This document shows, one piece after another, positions 35,788-43,293 of a stretch of DNA of 64,000 nt. Numbering within the stretch: position 1 is the first letter of the stretch; each line of letters begins with the position of its first letter. The stretch covers positions 240,502 to 304,501 of the forward strand of contig JAVCCK010000003.1 of assembly GCA_030765525.1 (NCBI GenBank). The letters are read 5' to 3'. The stretch is from Candidatus Lernaella stagnicola. GTDB lineage: Bacteria > Lernaellota > Lernaellaia > Lernaellales > Lernaellaceae. Under the pieces are notes generated by a model. The model searched no databases and had not been told where the DNA came from. It saw nothing but the letters and a program-made list of their open reading frames with translations. Made by a program: the position numbers and the translations under genes.

Positions 35788-35835
35788 ATGGACTATCGTC
35801 CCTCCCCGAAACCGAAACCGAAACCGCGCCCCTAA
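35788..35835 (+). CDS. 15-residue Pro/Lys-rich peptide MDYRPSPKPKPKPRP
   Basis: A tiny gene, ATG to TAA, preceded by AAAGGAG at a 6-base spacing and by a near-consensus promoter. Seven of fifteen residues are Pro, alternating with Lys/Arg in the second half, and the peptide is strongly basic. The codons CCG AAA repeat three times. A hairpin follows 36 bases after the stop, then genes for a methyltransferase and B12-type radical SAM enzymes on the same strand. It could be a proline-rich antimicrobial-like peptide, a ribosomally made precursor for the neighbouring enzymes, or a leader peptide whose translation controls the downstream genes. I know no family with this sequence. Expression is inferred from signals only. 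Other reading frames here lack a ribosome binding site. Confidence 0.6.
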   Translation: MDYRPSPKPKPKPRP

Positions 35836-35871
35836 GCAAACGGTCATTGGCGTTTTTGGTGTCACGCGCGA

Positions 35872-35910
35872 CGTCTCGCCGCCGGCGAGGCGCTCGTTGT
35901 GTGTTTTATT
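35872..35910 (+). terminator. Hairpin with T-rich flank: terminator or attenuator after the small gene
   Basis: CGTCTCGCC pairs with GGCGAGGCG (9 bp, one G-T pair) around a 3-base loop. The flank is T-rich only after 4 bases (CTCG, then TTGTGTGTTTTATT). It would end or attenuate the small transcript before the methyltransferase gene at 35937. Confidence 0.42.
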
Positions 35911-35936
35911 AACCATAACTTGGTAAGCGATTTTCA

Positions 35937-36593
35937 ATGTGGGATTACCGTGCCGCGTTGCGCCGGTGGGAGCGCGCTTACTTTCGCTCGCGCTGGAGTC
36001 GTCTGTTCGCCGAACTGATGAGTCGCAAGGCAACCCATCTTTACGATCGCGCGGCCGACGAATTGGGATCCCTGCCGCCGGGTAGCCGGTTGGCGGATAT
36101 CGGCTGCGGCCACGGGACCTTCTTGCTTCGCTACCTGCAACGCTACCCGGAGGCAAAGGGTTTCGGTCTCGACCAAAGCGCGGAGCTGATTCGCTTCGCC
36201 GACCAGCAATGCACGGCGGCCGGGGTCGATTGTGAATTCATGGTCGGTGACGTGCATGACGCGCCCCTGCCCGCCGCCGCCTTCGACGCGATGGTATCGA
36301 CAAGTTCCATCTACTGCTGGCACGACCCCACGCGGGCCCTCGACAATCTATACGGCGCCCTGAAACCCGGCGGTCGTTTTCTGCTTTGGGAAATGTTGCC
36401 GGTGCGCAGTTTCGCCGACGCCTGGACCAGTCTGTTCGATCACAAAGTGTACGGGCTGAGTTTGCCTGCCTATACCGAGACTGAGATGCGCGAATTCGTA
36501 CGTCGCAGCCGCTTCCAAGAAGCGAAGGTCGAGATCGACCGGTTGATTATCCGCTTTGAGTTTTCGCGCCCGCTAGCCGACAATGAGCGGTAA
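35937..36593 (+). CDS. SAM-dependent methyltransferase at the head of the radical SAM island
   Basis: A 218-residue class I methyltransferase. Motif I is RLADIGCGHGTFLLRYLQRY, motif II GFGLDQSAELIRFA, then MVGDVHDAPLPAAAFDAMVS and the product-site region STSSIYCWHDPTRALDNLYG followed by LKPGGRFLLWEMLPV. It resembles the UbiE/type 11 class acting on small molecules or lipids. The stop and the start of the next gene share one base (TAATG), so it is translated together with a B12-type radical SAM enzyme. The ribosome binding site is weak (GGTAAG). It may be read through from the promoter at 35679. Confidence 0.87.
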   Translation: MWDYRAALRRWERAYFRSRWSRLFAELMSRKATHLYDRAADELGSLPPGSRLADIGCGHGTFLLRYLQRYPEAKGFGLDQSAELIRFADQQCTAAGVDCEFMVGDVHDAPLPAAAFDAMVSTSSIYCWHDPTRALDNLYGALKPGGRFLLWEMLPVRSFADAWTSLFDHKVYGLSLPAYTETEMREFVRRSRFQEAKVEIDRLIIRFEFSRPLADNER

Positions 36594-38062
36594 TGAACGT
36601 ACTGCTCGTTAATCCGACATCCCTTCGCGACCAGCGTGCCGGGCCTTACAGCAAGCTGATGTTTCCGGTCGCGCCGTTGGGCCTGGCCTACTTGGCGGCC
36701 GTGGCGCGCGACGCCGGGCACAACGTGCGGGTCGAGGATCAATACGCGTCGGGATGCAGCGCCTCGGAGATCGGTGCGCTGGCGGCGGAGCACCGGGCCG
36801 ACGTCGTAGGATTCAGTTGTCTTTCGCCGAACGTTCTGGCGGTGCGGGAAAACGTGGCTGCCGTACGGGAGCGCCTGCCCGAAACACACATCGTGCTTGG
36901 CAACATGCACGCCGCCTATTTTGCCGCCGAGATGTTGCGCGACCTGCCGATCGACAGCGTTGTTGTCGGTGAAGGGGAAAACGCGTTTCGGATGCTGCTG
37001 CAAAAGTTGGCGGCAAACGAAGAACTCGCGGGGACGCCGGGGCTCGCGGTTCGAGTCGGCGACGAAGTTGTCACCCGCCCGACGGGCGACGGCGTGAACC
37101 CGGTGGAGGTTCCGCGACCGGCCTGGGACCTTTTCCATCTGCCCTATTATCACTGCCCACCCCGCTTCATGATGCGCGAGGTCATGCTGCCGGTGCAGGC
37201 GGCGCGCGGCTGCCCGTACAACTGCGCGTATTGCTCGCAGAACATGTTCCATCCGACTGTGCGCAAACGGCCGTTGGTGGAGGTTGTCGAGGAAATCGCC
37301 TGGCTGGGCGAAGCGTTCGGCGTGCATGGCTTTGGTTTCACGGACTCATTGTTCCCGTTTACCGAAGCCGAGGGGCTGGAGTTCTGCCACCTGCTGGACG
37401 CACGCGGCTTGGTGGGCCGGGTAAATTGGTTTACCGAGACGCGCTACGACCGCATGACGCCGCGCCTGCTACGGGAAATAAAACGATGCGGCTGCCGATT
37501 CGTCATGTACGGCTTCGAAACCGCCAGTCGTCGGCTGCTCGAGATGATGGGGAAGCAAGTCGATCCGGAGCAAGCGTTCCAGACGATGCGCTGGACCAAA
37601 GAGGCGGGCTTGGGCTCCTACGGTCTGTTCATGATCGGGTTTCCCACGGAGACCGTCGCGGAGGCCAAGGAAACGATTCGTTTTGCCCGGCGGCTGGATT
37701 GCGACGTGGTCAGCTTCGCGCGGGTTACGCCCTACCCCGGCTCACGGTTGTACGAGGACCACAAGAATTCGTTTCCGCCCGACGTTCAACCCTGGCAGTG
37801 GAACAACCAGTACCGGCCGGCTGTCGGCGAGACGATTTGGGCGATGCCGGGGCTGTCGCACGAGCAAATCACGGGCCTGGTGCGCGACGCCATGGTTTCC
37901 TACTACCTGCGCCCCCGCATTATCCTGCGCCACTTGCGTCGCGGTACGTTTTCGGCGCCGGAGTTGGCGACCGCGGCTTGGTCTCTCCTGCGGGAAATGG
38001 GCGGTAAAGTGCTCGGCGGTTTTCGGCGCGGGAAGGTCAGCGCCGCACCGCGGCCCGAATAA
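36593..38062 (+). CDS. B12-binding-domain radical SAM enzyme 1
   Basis: A 489-residue enzyme of the BchE/P-methylase-like class. Residues 1-190 are a Rossmann-type cobalamin-binding-like domain (FPVAPLGLAYLAAVARDAGH, then RADVVGFSCLSPN and SVVVGEGENAF), without the classic DxHxxG, as is common here. The 4Fe-4S site is C207, C211 and C214 in ARGCPYNCAYCSQN. The TIM-barrel region continues with GFGFTDSLFPF and YGFETASRRLLEMMGK, and the tail is helical. Family members methylate unactivated carbons or rearrange rings. It is coupled to the methyltransferase gene, and its 3' end overlaps the converging next gene by 26 bases. Confidence 0.9.
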   Translation: MNVLLVNPTSLRDQRAGPYSKLMFPVAPLGLAYLAAVARDAGHNVRVEDQYASGCSASEIGALAAEHRADVVGFSCLSPNVLAVRENVAAVRERLPETHIVLGNMHAAYFAAEMLRDLPIDSVVVGEGENAFRMLLQKLAANEELAGTPGLAVRVGDEVVTRPTGDGVNPVEVPRPAWDLFHLPYYHCPPRFMMREVMLPVQAARGCPYNCAYCSQNMFHPTVRKRPLVEVVEEIAWLGEAFGVHGFGFTDSLFPFTEAEGLEFCHLLDARGLVGRVNWFTETRYDRMTPRLLREIKRCGCRFVMYGFETASRRLLEMMGKQVDPEQAFQTMRWTKEAGLGSYGLFMIGFPTETVAEAKETIRFARRLDCDVVSFARVTPYPGSRLYEDHKNSFPPDVQPWQWNNQYRPAVGETIWAMPGLSHEQITGLVRDAMVSYYLRPRIILRHLRRGTFSAPELATAAWSLLREMGGKVLGGFRRGKVSAAPRPE

Positions 38063-39476
38063 TTCTCCATCCCTGCCGCACGGTTTGCCGTAGCGACTGC
38101 CAGTCACGCAGCGCCGCCAGTCGCCGCAGAATGTACCCAACGCGGAAGTAGAAGGAACGCATCATGCGGGCCTGCGCGCTCTCCAAAGCCGCGTAATCCA
38201 GTTCGGCGGCGTACGATTGCGACCCCGGTGAGAAGGGATCGATACTCTCGCCAAGCAGGCCGGCCCCGGGTCGTGGGGCGAAAAGGTTGAATGAGGCGAA
38301 ATCAAGCGGCAGCGACAGGGCAAGGCGCCGCGTCTTCTCGAGGGTGCCTTCGGTTTCGCCGGGCAAACCGAGGATGAAATGACCCACGGTTTGAATGCCG
38401 TGGCGGCGGCAGGCGCGAATTGCTTCGGCGGCGACGGCCGGCTCGTAGCGGTCTTTGTGATCGCCGAGTAGTTGCCGATCGCCGGTCTCGATTCCGAAGC
38501 CGACATAGCGGCAGCCCGCGCGGGCCATCAGCTTGATCTGGGCGGGCGAAAGCTTGTCGGGCCGAGCGAAGCAGAACCACTGAAATCGCCATTCCTTTTG
38601 CAGCAGAAGTTCGCAGAAGCGTTCGACGTGGGCGTCGCTCCAGTTGAATGTCGCCTCACGCAACTGCAGGCTGGGCACGTGCTGAGCGTGCAACCAAGCC
38701 AGTTCCTCGGCGAGGTTGTCCTCATCGCGCGGTGCGAAATGAATCATCCCCGTATTGCAAAAGTCGCAGCGATACGGGCAGCCGTGCATGCCCACGGTGC
38801 TCGCTACCGGCTCGGGCAAGGGCAAAGCGAAGCGATAGGGTCGCCGAAAGAACATGTCGTGCGAGGGAAGCGGATAGGCAAAGGGCTCGGGTCCCGGCAA
38901 TCGGCCGTCGATAATGTCCTCGCCGTCGCGGTGGGTGACGGAGGTGCCCGGCGGGAGACGCCCTTCCCGCACAAAAGTCGCGAGATCGGGCGTGGTGAGG
39001 TCGAGCAAAACACCGTCGATAAACGGATTTTCGGCCAAGGTGCGGCTTGCTTGGAAACGCGGCCAATCACCGCTGACGAAGAGCGCGGCCCCGGTTTCTT
39101 GTTTCGCCCGGCGCAGGAATTCGACGTCTTCGGACCACGATAAGAGGCTGGTTAAAGCGACAATGACCTCGGGGCGGCGGTGATGTAGGTGGGCCAGCGC
39201 CGCGGGCGGATCGAGGCCTTCGATGATCGCGTCGAGCAGAGAAACTTCGGCTACCTGAGAAAGCCATCCGCTTTGCACGACCAGATCAAAAGGTTGCCAA
39301 TAGTAGCCGGCCTTATCGATGCTGCCGCAATAGCAGTCACGCAAATAGCGCTTGGAACCGGGCGGATTTACCAGGGCCACCCCGACCGCATGAGCCGGGT
39401 TATTTCTGGCATCCTCCACCTTAACATCATGCAAAATCGACCGCCCGCTGTGTGCCATTAATCGTTGCTTTTCCAA
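38037..39476 (-). CDS. B12-binding-domain radical SAM enzyme 2
   Basis: A 479-residue radical SAM protein with an N-terminal B12-binding-like domain (VALVNPPGSKRYLRDCYC, later VIVALTSLLSWSEDVEFLRR). The Fe-S cluster triad is C233, C237 and C240 in MHGCPYRCDFCNTGM, and the barrel has AGCRYVGFGIETGDRQLL and HFILGLPGETEGT. The initiator is either TTG 39476 or ATG 39458; neither has a clear ribosome binding site. The YLRDCYCGSIDKAGYYWQP block at the start looks specific to a subfamily of lipid- or natural-product-associated radical SAM enzymes, but I cannot name it with confidence. It converges on enzyme 1. Confidence 0.87.
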   Translation of the reverse strand: MEKQRLMAHSGRSILHDVKVEDARNNPAHAVGVALVNPPGSKRYLRDCYCGSIDKAGYYWQPFDLVVQSGWLSQVAEVSLLDAIIEGLDPPAALAHLHHRRPEVIVALTSLLSWSEDVEFLRRAKQETGAALFVSGDWPRFQASRTLAENPFIDGVLLDLTTPDLATFVREGRLPPGTSVTHRDGEDIIDGRLPGPEPFAYPLPSHDMFFRRPYRFALPLPEPVASTVGMHGCPYRCDFCNTGMIHFAPRDEDNLAEELAWLHAQHVPSLQLREATFNWSDAHVERFCELLLQKEWRFQWFCFARPDKLSPAQIKLMARAGCRYVGFGIETGDRQLLGDHKDRYEPAVAAEAIRACRRHGIQTVGHFILGLPGETEGTLEKTRRLALSLPLDFASFNLFAPRPGAGLLGESIDPFSPGSQSYAAELDYAALESAQARMMRSFYFRVGYILRRLAALRDWQSLRQTVRQGWRIIRAAVRR

Positions 39477-39490
39477 TAGTTCCGTTCTAC

Positions 39491-39505
39491 CCTCCCAACG
39501 GGAGG
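39491..39505. repeat. Inverted repeat between divergent island genes
   Basis: CCTCCC-AAC-GGGAGG, a 6-bp perfect inverted repeat, with CTA and TAG also facing each other just outside, in the 77-base divergent region 39477-39553. Possible operator or mRNA hairpin; the GGGAGG arm could also be an accidental Shine-Dalgarno-like stretch. Confidence 0.35.
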
Positions 39506-39553
39506 ACTAGGCAATCCGACAGTTTGGGACCATAGCATCCCGAAGGTGGAACA

Positions 39554-41548
39554 TTGGGCATGTGCGCATCGGTTAAGGAAGTTTCGGTGTGTCCCCGTTC
39601 GACGCCCACTTGGTTGTCTATTCAAGGATTTGTCCTCATCCTCGCCGCTTTTGCCGCCGCAGTTCCGGGGTTGCGGGAAGTGCTGGCAAACGGATATATC
39701 GGCGCCGGCATGAACGGTGCGGCCCTGTCGTTGTTTCTCGCACGTTATTGGCAATGGTTTCCGTCCTTGTTGATCGCCGGCCTGCTTTGGTTCGCGGTGG
39801 CGTATTGGAACCGGAGACGTAAGGCAACGCTGCGATATTCGATGATTTTCGCGGCGATGGTTCTGCTTGTTACCGTCGCGCTTCATTATGCTTCGACGTT
39901 GCTGGTCACTGCATTTCTTAGCGACTATACGATAAACCTGCAAATGGCGGTACACCAGTTTCCGGAAGCCGTGCGCGAAACGCTTCTCCGCCAAATCGAG
40001 CTGATGTTCGGCGGCATGCGGCGCGATCCTTTGGCGATTTACGAATTCTTTGTCACCGGAAGATGGACCGGAATGGTCACGTTCGCGTTCTTCTTCGCCG
40101 GAGCGTACGGATTGACGCTCATGGGCGCTCGGCTCGGGGAGCGGCGCCTATGGCAGCGTCTCGATCGACAGTTCACGCCGATGAAATGGGCTACACCAGG
40201 GTCGATCTGGCTGCCCGTCATCGGGTTGTTGATCGCCGGGGCGATGGGCGTGCTGAGTCCCTCCGCGCTCACCGCCGGAGAGGCTAGCCGCCCCAACATC
40301 ATTCTGGTCAGTATCGACACGGTGCGCGCGGACCACGTCTCGGCCTACGGGTATGAACGGAGCACGACGCCCAACATCGACGCGTTGGCCAAACGCGGTG
40401 TCCTGTTCGAGAAGGCGATCAGCCAAAGCAGTTGGACGCTGCCGGCGCACGCGTCGATGCTGACCGGCAAATACCCCGTCGAACACGACTGCACCGCCGT
40501 GGAGGGCACTGTCTTGCAGGCGCGCGAAACCACGGTGGCCGAACTGCTTGCCGACGCCGGTTACCGCACGATCGGGATCACGTCGTCGCACTTCGTGAGT
40601 GGGATTTACGGCCTCGACCAAGGTTTCGAGACTTTTGCTTTTCGGCAGACTGACGCGGCCAAGCTGGTCGACGCGGCCATTGCGCAACTGCGACGCACCG
40701 ATGACAGGCCGTTCTTTTTGTTTCTGCATCTCTTCGATCCGCATGACCCTTACACGCCGCCGGAGGAATATGCGGAGCTCTATCTTTCACGCGGGGAGTT
40801 GGAAGAAGTCAGCGGCAACCTGAATCACGACATGCTCAAAAACGGGCCGCACGCGTTCAGTACACGACAACTGGAGATCCTCAAGGGCCGCTACGATGCC
40901 GAGATACGCTACTCGGACAACGAATTGGGCCGCCTGTTGGACGAACTGCGCCGGGCGGGTATGGATCGGCAAACCGCGATTATCGTCACGTCGGATCACG
41001 GCGAATCGTTCAATGAACACGGCATCATGGCTCACGGCACGAGCCTGTACACGGAGGAACTGCACGTCCCGTTAGTCATCAAGCCGCCGCAAGAGCTAAG
41101 TGAAGGCAAACGAGTGGGAGGCCTCGTGGAAGCCTCTGTGACCATCGCGCCAACGATTTTGGAATTCGCCGGGGTGTCTCACGACATTGCGGGTCGTCCA
41201 AGCTTGCAGTCGTTGTGGCGGCGCGACTCGTTGGACGAAACGGCGCACGCCGAAACCGCTCTCTCGATCTTCCCGCTATACAGTTATCAAGATGCCGATT
41301 GGAAAATCATCACGCCGGCGCAGGCCACGGTTGACGATTCCCTCCCGAGTCAATTGTTCGATGCAAAACACGACTGGGCTGACGAAAAGAACGTCGCCGC
41401 GATCCATCTTGACGTCGTGCGGCGATACGTGGACGACCACGTTTTTCCTTATATTGCCGTCTCCGGCACCGATCCGACGGCCCGCAAAGTGAATCTCTCC
41501 CCGCTGGAAATCCAGAAGCTTCGCTCACTGGGCTACCTGAGTCGCTAA
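39554..41548 (+). CDS. Membrane-anchored sulfatase-fold enzyme, Thr nucleophile
   Basis: A 664-residue membrane enzyme. Residues 1-230 hold about five hydrophobic segments, then a periplasmic alkaline-phosphatase-superfamily domain (about 250-640): NIILVSIDTVRADHVSAYGY (metal Asp), SSWTLPAHASMLTGKYP (nucleophile Thr in T-x-P-x-H instead of C-x-P-x-R) and TSDHGESFNEHG. Membrane helices with such a domain recall LtaS/EptA-type phosphotransferases that transfer phosphoglycerol or phosphoethanolamine to lipids. It is related to the lipoprotein at 6109-7605 (both end SLGYL plus one or two residues). The start may be TTG 39554 or ATG 39560; AAGGTGG precedes. Embedded among the radical SAM genes, so it may act on the same lipid or glycan. 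Confidence 0.83.
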   Translation: MGMCASVKEVSVCPRSTPTWLSIQGFVLILAAFAAAVPGLREVLANGYIGAGMNGAALSLFLARYWQWFPSLLIAGLLWFAVAYWNRRRKATLRYSMIFAAMVLLVTVALHYASTLLVTAFLSDYTINLQMAVHQFPEAVRETLLRQIELMFGGMRRDPLAIYEFFVTGRWTGMVTFAFFFAGAYGLTLMGARLGERRLWQRLDRQFTPMKWATPGSIWLPVIGLLIAGAMGVLSPSALTAGEASRPNIILVSIDTVRADHVSAYGYERSTTPNIDALAKRGVLFEKAISQSSWTLPAHASMLTGKYPVEHDCTAVEGTVLQARETTVAELLADAGYRTIGITSSHFVSGIYGLDQGFETFAFRQTDAAKLVDAAIAQLRRTDDRPFFLFLHLFDPHDPYTPPEEYAELYLSRGELEEVSGNLNHDMLKNGPHAFSTRQLEILKGRYDAEIRYSDNELGRLLDELRRAGMDRQTAIIVTSDHGESFNEHGIMAHGTSLYTEELHVPLVIKPPQELSEGKRVGGLVEASVTIAPTILEFAGVSHDIAGRPSLQSLWRRDSLDETAHAETALSIFPLYSYQDADWKIITPAQATVDDSLPSQLFDAKHDWADEKNVAAIHLDVVRRYVDDHVFPYIAVSGTDPTARKVNLSPLEIQKLRSLGYLSR

Positions 41549-43116
41549 GTTTCCCGAACCTCATGCGGACGCACGGCCGGCTCGACGATCGCCGGCCACC
41601 GGCGTTTTGAGCGCGATCGATAGAAAACCCGACGCAACGCAAAGATGCCGTAGTTCCAGATCGTTTCGTAGTGAGTGGAAATCAGCGGAATGCGTTTCTT
41701 GCGAAAGCGAATCCAGGCGAAAAAATCCGCGAACACCATCTGCACCAACCACAGCGGGAATTTTGGCACGAACCGTAACCGCCGCTTTTCGGCCAGGAGC
41801 CACGAGGTAACGCGACGTGGCAGGCTTCCAGCGAACAGCAGCAGATTGCTCAGGCGCCGAAATTTGTCGTCGGTCATGGCGTCGGGCAGGATGAATGTAT
41901 GACTCGATCCTCGCGTCTCGATTTCCCGAACCTGCTGCGCTGTGACCGCCCCCTCCCGCAGCGCCGTTTCGATGAGAGGAATTTTCGGGTAGTAGCGCAG
42001 GAAGAAGGCGATGGTCAGGTCGGGCGGGTGGTCCATGTACAAACGAATCAATTTTCGGACGTCGTCGCCGTCCTGACCCGGCATGCCAAAAATGTTGTCG
42101 GCGACGACGAAGATGTTCGCCGCCCGCAGCAGATCGAGCGCCGTGACCACCGCGCCGTCAAAACGCCCGCGATCCCCGGGGTCGCTTTTCACGCCGGGCG
42201 CTTGGGTGATGCCGACCCAGGCGTTGGTACAGTGGCTTTCCTTGAGCAGGGCGACGGTTTCTTCGTCGATGGAATCGGGCGATATCCAGCAGAAGTAGGG
42301 GATGTCGACATGCCGCCGATATTGTTCGGCGAACTCCCGAAACCACTTGCGGTTGACGATCAAGGCGTTGTCGTGAATCAACACGGAACGCGGCCGGTAG
42401 CGCTCTTTCGCCTCCACCAACTCGGCGATGAAATCCTCGACACTGCGCGCCCGGTAATAGGGGCCCAGCCCTTTGTACATCGGCGCCAGGAAGGAATGGC
42501 AGCAGTACTTGCAGCGGTTCGGACAACCGCGGGAGGCGATGGTGTGGTACCGCCGCCGATACAACTTCGGCCAAACGTGCGCCAAAACGTCCTTGTCCGG
42601 CCACGGCAGGGAATCCAGATCGGTGATCAAAGGCCGCAACGGGTTAATCTGAACGTCGCCGTTGCGAAAACCCAGGTTGCGAATCGACGTGACCGAACCG
42701 CCGTCCTCCAGCGCGCGGGCCAGTTCGCCAAGCGCTCCCTCCCCTTCGCCGACGACGACGTAGTCCACCTCCGGATAGGCCAGTACTTCGCGCGGCACCG
42801 ACGTCGGGTGTATGCCTCCGAAGACAATCGGTATGTCGAAATACGCCTTGATGGCTCTCGCGCGATTCAGCGCCCATTGGAAGTAGTCGGTCACGACGGA
42901 GAAGCAAATCAACTGCGGCTGATAATCGGCGACGCAATCAAGCAGCGGACGTTGGTAGTCGAAAACGCGCGCCAGCGCCGGAATGGGCGCGAGGCTATCG
43001 GCGAAAAGCGCCGGATCAAAGAAGGCGCGCACTTCGTGGCCCTCGCGTTTCAGGTAGGCCGAGAGCGCCTCGATCGCGAGTGTCACCTGCACGTGTTCGA
43101 CAAATAAAATACGCAA
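41545..43116 (-). CDS. B12-binding-domain radical SAM enzyme 3
   Basis: A 523-residue radical SAM protein. The B12-binding-like N-domain is clear: VTLAIEALSAYLKREGHEV, PQLICFSVVTDYFQW, IPIVFGGIHPTSVPREVL and VDYVVVGEGEGALGELA. The Fe-S site is C198, C202 and C205 in SRGCPNRCKYCCHSF with one additional Cys next to it. The barrel includes SVLIHDNALIVNRKWFREF and FGMPGQDGDDVRKLIRLY. The C-terminal 130 residues are rich in Arg, Phe and Trp and may lie on the membrane. It converges on the membrane sulfatase-fold gene with a 4-base overlap. Reaction unknown. Confidence 0.9.
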   Translation of the reverse strand: MRILFVEHVQVTLAIEALSAYLKREGHEVRAFFDPALFADSLAPIPALARVFDYQRPLLDCVADYQPQLICFSVVTDYFQWALNRARAIKAYFDIPIVFGGIHPTSVPREVLAYPEVDYVVVGEGEGALGELARALEDGGSVTSIRNLGFRNGDVQINPLRPLITDLDSLPWPDKDVLAHVWPKLYRRRYHTIASRGCPNRCKYCCHSFLAPMYKGLGPYYRARSVEDFIAELVEAKERYRPRSVLIHDNALIVNRKWFREFAEQYRRHVDIPYFCWISPDSIDEETVALLKESHCTNAWVGITQAPGVKSDPGDRGRFDGAVVTALDLLRAANIFVVADNIFGMPGQDGDDVRKLIRLYMDHPPDLTIAFFLRYYPKIPLIETALREGAVTAQQVREIETRGSSHTFILPDAMTDDKFRRLSNLLLFAGSLPRRVTSWLLAEKRRLRFVPKFPLWLVQMVFADFFAWIRFRKKRIPLISTHYETIWNYGIFALRRVFYRSRSKRRWPAIVEPAVRPHEVRET

Positions 43117-43293
43117 TATCCTGCCTTTCGTCCCGGTACTCCGCCGCTGAAGGTAGCAGCAAAGCCCATTCCGGGCAAGAAACCGAGCCGCCCCGACGAC
43201 GCGACAGTTGATTTCAGTGCGACCGCGATCTACCCTGCCACTGGGGGTTTTTCACCCCGCCGCCACGGGTCCGAGCACGAGGTAACCGACCGC

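Noticed and set aside
35691-35912. A 73-codon frame covering the 15-codon peptide gene in another phase
   Set aside because: Its ATG lies inside the promoter spacer, upstream of the expected transcript start, and it has no ribosome binding site; the 15-codon frame has a strong one.
41899-43107. A 402-codon plus-strand open frame
   Set aside because: Antisense to radical SAM enzyme 3; no motif or ribosome binding site.
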